In this document: positions 6,833 through 12,479 of the stretch, piece after piece
Numbering within the stretch: the stretch's first letter is position 1
Layout of the letters: each line of letters starts with the position of its first letter
Translations under genes and position numbers: made by a program
Source: Spirochaetales bacterium
Lineage (GTDB): Bacteria > Spirochaetota > Spirochaetia > Sphaerochaetales > Sphaerochaetaceae
Reading direction: 5' to 3'
Length of the DNA stretch: 12,479 bases
Assembly: GCA_012800465.1 (NCBI GenBank)
Contig: JAAZJI010000266.1
Location: forward strand, 1-12,479
The notes under the pieces: model-generated
What the model was told of the DNA's origin: nothing
Database searches by the model: none
The model's input: only the letters and a program-made list of their open reading frames with translations

Positions 6833-8329
6833 TCAGGATGCTTTCTTCGCATCTCGCGCATTCTTGATGCCAAGGATCAGGTAGATGATCGGAATGATGA
6901 TGCTGACTCCGAAGAAAAGCGTTCCGATGGACACTTTTGAAAGACAGTTTGTGAAGCTGCCATAGTACATGATCGACCGCCTCAGGTTGGTCTCGACCGT
7001 ACCTCCAAGCACGAATCCGATGATCAGCGGAGCGACCGGGTAGTCGTTGCTCTCCAGCAGGTATCCGATGAACAGCAGCACCATCATATAGTAGACTTCA
7101 AACGTATTGTTGTTGAGGCTTATGCACCCCGTAACGCAGAAGACCGTGATGATCGGAAGCAGGTAGATGTTGGAGACCGACAGCATCTTGACCAGATACG
7201 GGATGGAGAACGACTGGAGGATCAGCATGACGAAGTTGGCGACGAAGACCGCCAGGATCGTGGTCGTGAAGACCTCCGGAGTGTTCTGGACCATAATCGG
7301 CCCGGTGGCGATGCCCAGCAGGGTGAACGCCCCGAGGATGATCGAGGTGTTGGTATCCCCCGGCACTCCAAGGGAAAGCATGGGGATGAGGGCTCCGCCG
7401 ACCGTCGCATTGTTTGCGGACTCGGGAGCGGCGATCCCATGAGGATTCCCCGTTCCGAAGGTCTCGGGTTCCTTCGAGAACCTCTTCTCCATGGCATACC
7501 CCATGAGACATGCCGGACCGCCTCCGAGACCGGGAAGAATTCCAACGATCGTGCCAAGTATGCTTCCTCTGACCATTGTCGTGAAAAGCTCCTTGAGGTC
7601 GGACCATGAAATGAGATAGAAGCGCTTCTTCTCGAGCTTGACGGCCGGTTTTATGTTTTTGATCCTTCCGGCGTTCTTAAGCACTTCGGGAAGCGCGAAG
7701 ACCCCGATCACCAGGGCGATCATCTGGAACCCGTTCTTCAGATGCACGGAACCGAAGGTGAACCGTTCGGCGACACCGTCGATCGGAGATATGCCGACCG
7801 TGGTGAGCAAGACGCCGATGCACGCGGTGATGAGGCTTTTGAGGGGGTCCCCCTTCATGAGGAACACCGCAAGGATGAGAGCCATCAGCGCCGTACCGAA
7901 ATACTCCCAGGGTCCGAATCCGAGGGCAATATGCGCCAATGGATTCGCAAGCAACATGAGGAAGATGGTGCTGACCGTACCTCCAAAAAAACTTGCAAAT
8001 ACGCCGATGCTCATCGCCCGTGCGCCTTCACCCCGCTGAGCCATCGGATACCCGTCGAACGTGGTCGCGACGGCCGCGGAAGAACCGGGAATCTTCAGCA
8101 TGATCGCCGAGACAAGACCTCCCGACACGCCACCGCAGTAGATCCCCATCATGAGGCAGATGGCCAGATGCACATCCGTCTTGAAGATCAGGGGAAGCAC
8201 CAGGGCGAGCGCTATGGGGGTACTCAGACCCGGAATGCACCCGAACACCGTTCCCAGGGCACAACCGACGGTCATATAGAGAATCGAGTACACATTGAAT
8301 ACATTGTGAATTACCGTGTTCCAGTCCAT
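6833..8329 (-). CDS. tctA: Tripartite tricarboxylate transporter, large membrane subunit TctA
   Basis: Large inner-membrane subunit (498 aa, about 11-12 hydrophobic segments) of a TTT-family solute:cation symporter that works with the periplasmic protein TctC. Conserved glycine-rich motifs are present: the first at about 22-48 (GCALGTVFGCIPGLSTP), IMLKIPGSSAAVATTFDGYP at 76-95, and ILPGLGGGPA at about 263-273. The start ATG at 8329 follows AGGA closely, a weak ribosome-binding site, and lies 13 bases after the tctB stop, so coupling to tctB translation is likely. The family transports citrate, other carboxylates or aromatic acids; linkage to acid-sugar enzymes suggests a sugar acid. Confidence 0.96.
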   Translation of the reverse strand: MDWNTVIHNVFNVYSILYMTVGCALGTVFGCIPGLSTPIALALVLPLIFKTDVHLAICLMMGIYCGGVSGGLVSAIMLKIPGSSAAVATTFDGYPMAQRGEGARAMSIGVFASFFGGTVSTIFLMLLANPLAHIALGFGPWEYFGTALMALILAVFLMKGDPLKSLITACIGVLLTTVGISPIDGVAERFTFGSVHLKNGFQMIALVIGVFALPEVLKNAGRIKNIKPAVKLEKKRFYLISWSDLKELFTTMVRGSILGTIVGILPGLGGGPACLMGYAMEKRFSKEPETFGTGNPHGIAAPESANNATVGGALIPMLSLGVPGDTNTSIILGAFTLLGIATGPIMVQNTPEVFTTTILAVFVANFVMLILQSFSIPYLVKMLSVSNIYLLPIITVFCVTGCISLNNNTFEVYYMMVLLFIGYLLESNDYPVAPLIIGFVLGGTVETNLRRSIMYYGSFTNCLSKVSIGTLFFGVSIIIPIIYLILGIKNARDAKKAS

Positions 8330-8342
8330 TTCCTGTTACCCC

Positions 8343-8816
8343 CTATATATCAAGAATTCCCGGTGGAAGACTGACTCCCAGGACTTCCGAGAATATGAAG
8401 TACAACGCCACGGTGAAGCCGACCAGAAGAAGATTCCTGATGACGATGTTCCTCACCGAGCCCAAGGTCTCATTTCCCAAAAAGTAGAAATAATTGACGA
8501 TGGACAACAGGAACAGAATCGTGGAGATGATGAAACCGAAGGGAACCAGCAACAGCGCATAGAGAACCAGACTGATGACGAATTCCCTGCGCCCTTTCTT
8601 GAAGATGTTCTTCCAGACAAATTCCTTGGTATCTTTTGATTTCAAAAGCTGGACTATGCGCAGTGCGATGCATGCAAGAAAGATGATGATGACGATCCTG
8701 GGGAACATCGCGGCTCCACCGGAGATATCCATCTTGCTTATGCGGAACGATCCCGTCAGGAAATACATGTAGCCGGCAATCGCCGAGAAAATCAGTAAAA
8801 AGACAATTTCACCCAT
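8343..8816 (-). CDS. tctB: Tripartite tricarboxylate transporter, small membrane subunit TctB
   Basis: Small inner-membrane subunit, 157 aa, with four hydrophobic segments (about 3-22, 38-57, 77-106 and 130-150), the usual topology of TctB. The PRIVIIIF segment near residue 40 and its place between tctC and tctA support the call, since sequence conservation in TctB is low. The start has only a weak AAGGG about 11 bases upstream; no alternative start codon was found nearby in frame. Confidence 0.88.
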   Translation of the reverse strand: MGEIVFLLIFSAIAGYMYFLTGSFRISKMDISGGAAMFPRIVIIIFLACIALRIVQLLKSKDTKEFVWKNIFKKGRREFVISLVLYALLLVPFGFIISTILFLLSIVNYFYFLGNETLGSVRNIVIRNLLLVGFTVALYFIFSEVLGVSLPPGILDI

Positions 8817-8837
8817 AGCATCAAAACCCTTACATGA

Positions 8838-8866
8838 GTCTGCCGGGGCGTAAAGCCCCTGCAGAC
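8838..8866 (-). promoter_or_regulatory. Intercistronic hairpin between tctC and tctB
   Basis: Arms 8838-8849 and 8855-8866 form a 12-bp G+C-rich stem with one mismatch and a five-base loop. On the minus strand it starts 17 bases after the tctC stop and ends 22 bases before the tctB start. No T-run follows, so it is not a full terminator. A stem at this place is typical of binding-protein operons, where it protects the upstream message or reduces read-through so that the binding protein is made in excess of the membrane subunits. Confidence 0.6.
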
Positions 8867-8882
8867 GTGTTTTGAAAGATAA

Positions 8883-9884
8883 TCAGAAAAGCTCATTCAC
8901 CTTCTTGGCTGTATCGTTCTGAACTTTTTCACAGTATGCGTTGTAATCGGAAACGCTCATCCAGCTCGCGCCATAGAACATCTTTTCAAGGGCGGCTTGG
9001 CACTCGGGATCCGCTGCGGCTTGCCTGATCACATTGTTGATGTACTTCACCGCTTCGGGATTCATGTTTTTCGGGCCCCAGAAGGAATACCTTTGAGCGA
9101 GGAAGTCCGGATCCATGTTGTAGCCCAACTGATTCATCTTGGGGATGTCCTCGGTGTTTGGAACCTCGGCGTTTGTGTACAGCATCAGGACCCTGAAGTC
9201 GCCACTCTGGACATATCTGACGACGGAAGCATATGCATCCACATAGGCATCGACGCGGTTGCTGAGAAGCTCGGTCTGTTTCGCCTTCTCGTCCACGTCG
9301 GTGAATCGGAACGTGAATCCTTCCTTGTCGGCCGTCACGAATACCGCAAGCGTGGGAAGCGTGCCCGCAACGCCACCGATGAGCAGGTTGCCATTCTTTG
9401 CGGCCCGGACGAAATCATCATACGTCTTGTACGGGGATTTGCTGTTTACTGCAAGAGCCATGAACGAGTCGGCCCATGTCGAGATGGGCGTATAGTCCGA
9501 ATATGTCCTCTTCACGTTTCCGATCGCATAGGACATGAACCAGCCGGTGGGAATCGATACGATCGTATACCCATCCGGATCGGCCGTTGCACATCTCTCC
9601 ATGCCGATCTGCCCGCCGCTGCCGGGAACGTTCTCGACGATGAACTCGACATCGGAATACTTGTTCAGGTACTCGATCAGAATTCGGCATGCAACGTCGG
9701 AAGATCCACCGGCATTGAACGGAATAATGATTTTGATCGGCTTCACCGGCTTCCACGGACCGGTCGTGGCCACTGTCGTCTGAACCGCCGCTTCTTCCTT
9801 CGCGGCCGTCTCACCCGATCCGCCGGCGAAGATGAAACTCGCCCCGAGAATGAGAACAAGCGATACGATCAAGAATTTTCTCAT
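8883..9884 (-). CDS. tctC: Tripartite tricarboxylate transporter, periplasmic binding protein TctC
   Basis: Extracytoplasmic solute-binding protein of the TctC/Bug family, 333 aa, delivering a carboxylate to TctAB. Residues 1-20 form a signal peptide (MRKFLIVSLVLILGASFIFA) followed by GGSGET and an alanine/glutamate-rich linker; there is no cysteine, so it is not a standard lipoprotein. The mature domain begins near residue 50 (PIKIIIPFNAGGSSD) and contains VENVPGSGGQIGMERCATADPDGYT-like family features at about 83-107. AGGAGG lies nine bases before ATG. It is the first gene of the operon, behind the best promoter in the window. The signal-peptide style is common in spirochaetes. Confidence 0.95.
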   Translation of the reverse strand: MRKFLIVSLVLILGASFIFAGGSGETAAKEEAAVQTTVATTGPWKPVKPIKIIIPFNAGGSSDVACRILIEYLNKYSDVEFIVENVPGSGGQIGMERCATADPDGYTIVSIPTGWFMSYAIGNVKRTYSDYTPISTWADSFMALAVNSKSPYKTYDDFVRAAKNGNLLIGGVAGTLPTLAVFVTADKEGFTFRFTDVDEKAKQTELLSNRVDAYVDAYASVVRYVQSGDFRVLMLYTNAEVPNTEDIPKMNQLGYNMDPDFLAQRYSFWGPKNMNPEAVKYINNVIRQAAADPECQAALEKMFYGASWMSVSDYNAYCEKVQNDTAKKVNELF

Positions 9885-9919
9885 GTAACTAATCCTCCTA
9901 AAATTGAATTGTCCATTGT

Positions 9920-9946
9920 GTAAGTATCATATCGATATATCCTTAC
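9920..9946. promoter_or_regulatory. Candidate operator just downstream of the tctC promoter
   Basis: A 10-bp perfect palindrome ATATCGATAT (9929-9938) is flanked by GTAAG (9920-9924) and CTTAC (9942-9946), an inverted pair whose centre is half a base off that of the core. It would cover about +3 to +30 of the transcript, a roadblock position. A SorC-family repressor is the natural candidate to bind here, but I do not know this protein's operator. Confidence 0.4.
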
Positions 9947-9955
9947 TTATTTAGG

Positions 9956-9983
9956 AGTGTAACAAACGTTCAGATGAAGTCAA
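9956..9983 (-). promoter_or_regulatory. Candidate sigma-70-type promoter of the tctCBA operon
   Basis: On the minus strand TTGACT (plus 9978-9983) matches the -35 consensus at five of six positions. After a 16-base spacer comes TACACT (plus 9956-9961), four of six matches to TATAAT. Transcription would start near 9949, leaving a leader of about 65 bases before tctC. The surrounding 9900-10060 stretch is A+T rich, as expected for a promoter. Confidence 0.5.
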
Positions 9984-9992
9984 CCAAAGAAC

Positions 9993-10018
9993 GCATTTTA
10001 GCACATATGTGCATTTTA
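9993..10018. promoter_or_regulatory. 12-bp palindrome flanked by direct repeats, upstream of the -35
   Basis: GCACATATGTGC (10001-10012) is a perfect palindrome 18 bases upstream of the -35 hexamer. GCATTTTA occurs at 9993-10000 and again at 10011-10018, an 18-base spacing that overlaps the palindrome edge. A site centred near -57 fits an activator or a second operator for looping. Candidate ligands are the SorC-family product of 5835-6785 or a global regulator. Confidence 0.45.
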
Positions 10019-10029
10019 TCGTCATTTTT

Positions 10030-10335
10030 CCCGGTAATTATCATACGCTACAGGGATTGAAGAATGGTTGGATCGCGTGTAAGCGGATTCGGATCCATTG
10101 CCTGAAGCGAAGGTGACGGGGTGCGTGCCCACGGGAAAACCGGGGTGAGCCCTTGCTTTCAAGGTCAATGACGGTCATCGCCTCCTCTCACCGATACCCC
10201 GAATGCATGGTGAACGAGTCCCGATGTCGCAATACCGGGACATGAAGACCCGGACCGTCGATCCGAAAGTGAGGATGTGGGAATGCGCACACCTCCATCC
10301 GTCCCGATCGCGGTCCGTTAGGATCCTTGCAAGCG
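10030..10335. other. Non-coding spacer with several inverted repeats
   Basis: This 306-base stretch between the M24 gene stop and the tctC promoter region has no recognisable gene on either strand. It is G+C rich at its right side and contains a nested stem-loop at 10251-10317 and a 6-bp stem at 10218-10223/10236-10241. A 45-codon minus-strand frame (10041-10178) has an AGGAGG only two bases before its ATG and an arginine-rich, non-protein-like sequence, so I do not call it a gene. Confidence 0.5.
10251..10317 (-). terminator. Nested stem-loop after the M24-family gene, possible terminator
   Basis: The outer stem pairs 10251-10263 with 10306-10317 (12 pairs, one bulged T at 10258). Inside it, 10271-10279 pairs with 10288-10295 (eight pairs, one bulged A) around an eight-base loop. 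It begins 19 bases after the TAG of the M24 gene on the minus strand. There is no T-run, so if it ends transcription it does so without the classic U-tract; it may instead be a 3'-end stabiliser. Confidence 0.35.
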
Positions 10336-11742
10336 CTACCTTTCGACCGCCATGACCGTCCTCAGGTCGGCCATCCATGGAAACAGCATGCCCTGGATGT
10401 CGGAAAATGGCAGGATATCGTCACTGAGCTCAAGTCCGAGAACGTCCGTCATCACCTGTCTTCGTCTTTCGATTCTCTTCCAGGCCTCCGGGTACTTCTC
10501 CCTGAAAGCAGCGCGCAGGTCCGCATCGGCAAGAGCCAATCCATCTTCGACATGCACCCCGGGCAAGCCTTCGGGGTTGGCGATGATGTCGCATTGGATC
10601 GCCATGCCGCTCCTCAAACGGATGTCTTCATCGTGCACGAAGAGGCTGTCGGTCCATTCATCGTTATGGATGAGATGCCCGGGATTCAGGCCGATGCCCA
10701 ACCGGTCGAACTCGGGGACTTCCTTCCTTATTTTTTCCACGATGTCCTTTCCGGATACCCCGATTGCGACCGACTCGTACCAGAGGACAAGAATCTTGAA
10801 ATAGGGGACATACACGTCGTCCCACACATCATGGAACTCTTTCTTCCTGATATCCTCGACCCGGGAGGTGTAGAGTCCGGTTCGTGCGACCATGGAGCTG
10901 CGATACCCGAACCCCACGTTGCAGACCGAGCCATATTCCAATTCATGGGTTCCGGGGCTTGCCAGTCCCAGGAGGATGCCTTCGGTCGTGAAGTTCACGT
11001 TGGGATGCGCCACCAACGGATTGCCATCGATCTTCAAAAACGTGGAAGCTTCGATCTCGCTGATCCCCGGCCGCAGATGCATCAGCATATTGAGCACGCT
11101 TCGAGACGTCTTGGTTCCCGCCAGCTCGAGCACCGCAAGCTCGTCCACATCGAGATTCGTCCGCATTCCACCCTCGGCACCGATGAGCAGCTTCGTCGCA
11201 TTCTCCAGGTTGTGCGCTCCGGTTTCGGCTTTCAGGGATTCAACGATGAAATGGGGAACATCGAACATGCATTTCGGATCGACGGCTTCCGCATCGGTAT
11301 AATATTTCCATCCGATGACACCGACTTTGCTGTGTTCTCCGATGCCGACCCGTTCATATGCTTCGCTCAATACACCTGATGTATCCGTGGATCTCGGTTG
11401 ACCGACGAGGCTGAAGCTTTGAAAAAGCATGATGTCCAATTCGAAGGGAATGATTTTTGAATACCACATGCCTTCATTCCCAACCAGAAGAAGAGGCTTC
11501 CTACCTTCGGAAAGAATGAGAAGGGCCTCTTCAAACCGGGGATCGAACCCCGTGAAATAATGGATGTTCGCGAAATGCTCGCGATCGCCATAGATCACAA
11601 GATGCGAATATCCTTCCTGTTTACCCTTGGCGATGACCCGGGAAATCCGTGATTCATAGGTCTTGCCGGGAAAAACGGTCGTTATCGGAGCATGCAGCTG
11701 CTGAAACTCCATCGTGTCAATCGTTCTCGTCGTGATCTTCAT
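10336..11742 (-). CDS. Divergent M24 (Xaa-Pro peptidase/creatinase fold) protein
   Basis: A 468-aa protein with a creatinase-type N-terminal domain (about 25-175; YGDREHFANIHYFTGFDPRF is its signature) and a pita-bread C-terminal domain (about 185-440). The fold motifs are seen, but the M24 metal ligands are eroded: the first Asp position reads N275 (CNVGFG), the second reads S/M at 283-284 (SSMVARTG), and the usual EPG glutamate is replaced by CD at 384-385. H356 (NPGHLIH) and E399 (HVEDG) remain. It may therefore be a metal-independent creatinase-like C-N hydrolase or a non-catalytic homologue rather than a proline peptidase. GAGGG lies eight bases before ATG, 16 bases after the Ntn-hydrolase gene, so the two are an operon. 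No signal peptide is seen; cytosolic location is likely. Confidence 0.82.
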   Translation of the reverse strand: MKITTRTIDTMEFQQLHAPITTVFPGKTYESRISRVIAKGKQEGYSHLVIYGDREHFANIHYFTGFDPRFEEALLILSEGRKPLLLVGNEGMWYSKIIPFELDIMLFQSFSLVGQPRSTDTSGVLSEAYERVGIGEHSKVGVIGWKYYTDAEAVDPKCMFDVPHFIVESLKAETGAHNLENATKLLIGAEGGMRTNLDVDELAVLELAGTKTSRSVLNMLMHLRPGISEIEASTFLKIDGNPLVAHPNVNFTTEGILLGLASPGTHELEYGSVCNVGFGYRSSMVARTGLYTSRVEDIRKKEFHDVWDDVYVPYFKILVLWYESVAIGVSGKDIVEKIRKEVPEFDRLGIGLNPGHLIHNDEWTDSLFVHDEDIRLRSGMAIQCDIIANPEGLPGVHVEDGLALADADLRAAFREKYPEAWKRIERRRQVMTDVLGLELSDDILPFSDIQGMLFPWMADLRTVMAVER

Positions 11743-11758
11743 TCAAGTAACCCTCTTT

Positions 11759-12479
11759 TTATTTGTTCGTACGATAATAGACAGGCATGAAAGCGCCATT
11801 GTGTGCAAAGGAGAATTCGCCATCTCTTGTAAGAGCGATCAAGCCGCAGATACAATCGATTGTAGAAGCCCTTTCCACATTTTTTCTTAATGACTCGGTC
11901 AACTTCCCCGTGTCGAGATAATCCCGGGCGGATTGATAGGTGAAGCACATCCTCAGAATCTTCTCGCCCTCGCCGGTCGCCGAGAGGCCGATCTCCCGTG
12001 TGCAGTACGTCCCCGCTCCCGGAATGGCGGAATCCCCCACCCTTCCCGGCATTTTCATCCGGATCCCCCCTGTGGACGTCCCCGCGACAAGTCTACCTGC
12101 CTGGTCGAGCGCGACGACTCCCACCGTTGAAAAGACACGGTCTTTCTTCCGGACCTCTTCGATATAGTATTGAATGTCTCTTAACGATCTTTCACGCCCC
12201 TTGATCTCTTCGGATGGGTTTTTCACATCATCGAGGGCAGGTTCATACTCCTCAAAGCCGTGAAGTCGCGCGAATTGGACTGCGCCGCTCCCCGTGAGGA
12301 TGGAATGGGGGGTCTTCTCCATCACCATCCTGGCGACCCGGATGGGATTCCTGACCTTCCGGATGCAATGCACGGCACCACAGTTCTCCTCGCCGTCCAT
12401 GACCATCGCATCCATCTCCACGACACCGTTCAGATTGCGGAAGGAACCGGTGCCCGCATCGAAGATGGGATCGTCCTCC
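11759..12479 (-). CDS. Isoaspartyl peptidase/L-asparaginase family Ntn-hydrolase (5' end missing)
   Basis: Threonine N-terminal-nucleophile amidohydrolase that hydrolyses beta-aspartyl peptides, asparagine or N4-glycosyl-asparagine after cleaving itself into two chains. The frame is open to the window edge: 239 residues are visible (first full codon at 12478), so about 75 N-terminal residues of a roughly 315-aa protein are outside. Visible motifs in order: DPIFDAGTGSF (3-13), VEMDAMVMDG (20-29), the nucleophile T118 in STVGVVALD (codon 12125-12127), TSTGG (134-138) and GRVGDSAIPGAGTYC (145-159). The residue before the nucleophile is Ser, where family members usually have Gly or Asp. A GTG at 12421 is internal, because the conserved DAGTGSF block lies upstream of it. 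It is followed 16 bases later by the M24 gene. Confidence 0.92.
   Translation of the reverse strand, partial: EDDPIFDAGTGSFRNLNGVVEMDAMVMDGEENCGAVHCIRKVRNPIRVARMVMEKTPHSILTGSGAVQFARLHGFEEYEPALDDVKNPSEEIKGRERSLRDIQYYIEEVRKKDRVFSTVGVVALDQAGRLVAGTSTGGIRMKMPGRVGDSAIPGAGTYCTREIGLSATGEGEKILRMCFTYQSARDYLDTGKLTESLRKNVERASTIDCICGLIALTRDGEFSFAHNGAFMPVYYRTNK

Noticed and set aside
8997..9923. 308-codon plus-strand open frame
   Set aside because: Fully antisense to tctC, which has a signal peptide, family motifs and a good ribosome-binding site; the frame runs into the operon leader and has no recognisable domain.
10041..10178. 45-codon minus-strand frame starting MTVIDLESKG
   Set aside because: AGGAGG is only two bases from the ATG, the translation is arginine-rich with no hydrophobic or domain pattern, and it ends within the promoter region.
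10327..11379. 350-codon plus-strand open frame
   Set aside because: Antisense to the M24-family gene, histidine- and aspartate-rich shadow translation without family features.
1..12479. Mobile element, phage, CRISPR array, tRNA or defence system
   Set aside because: No transposase, integrase or Cas-like protein, no regularly spaced repeats and no tRNA-like fold were seen on either strand.

Overview
The window reads as a chromosomal carbohydrate/organic-acid utilisation region of a bacterium. The best clue to the organism is the solute-binding protein at 8883-9884: its signal peptide ends in an FAGGSGET-type sequence without a lipobox cysteine. Many spirochaete (Sphaerochaeta/Treponema-like) binding proteins look like this, so I favour a Spirochaetes host; this is an inference from one motif plus overall gene style. 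Most of the window is fairly G+C rich (58-60% in sampled 60-base lines of iolB and the reductase gene). The first ~900 bases are clearly more A+T rich (32-47% G+C in sampled lines).

Layout. Plus strand: 1-60 is the tail of an ABC sugar permease gene, 75-905 its MalG-type partner, then a 175-base spacer and 1081-1890 an IolB-type 5-deoxyglucuronate isomerase. Convergent to these, on the minus strand, is one long gene cluster read from right to left: tctC (8883-9884), tctB (8343-8816), tctA (6833-8329), a SorC-family regulator (5835-6785), a D-2-hydroxyacid dehydrogenase (4880-5833), a ketopantoate-reductase-family protein (3948-4865), a mandelate-racemase-subgroup enolase-superfamily enzyme (2838-3938) and a fumarylacetoacetate-hydrolase-family enzyme (2050-2814). 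Spacings of 1-66 bases and ribosome-binding sites overlapping upstream stop codons mark it as an operon. The strongest promoter candidate and two palindromes lie just upstream of tctC. Two stem-loops separate its end from iolB. Further right, also on the minus strand, are an Ntn-hydrolase of the isoaspartyl peptidase/L-asparaginase family (5' end outside the window) and, 16 bases downstream, a divergent M24 (prolidase/creatinase-fold) protein. A 451-base non-coding stretch separates these from tctC.

How it could work together (inference): a TctCBA tripartite tricarboxylate-type transporter imports a carboxylate, probably a sugar acid; the SorC protein senses it or a derivative; the dehydratase-type enolase-superfamily enzyme, the two dehydrogenases and the FAH-family hydrolase/lyase degrade it, possibly along a 2-keto-3-deoxy / 2,4-diketo-3-deoxy acid route ending in cleavage to pyruvate plus a small hydroxy acid. 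The M24 and Ntn-hydrolase genes may release the acid from an amide- or peptide-linked precursor. The combination of two different oxidoreductase families with this dehydratase and hydrolase does not match a pathway I can name, and is the most promising lead here. I see no CRISPR array, phage, transposon, rRNA or tRNA gene.
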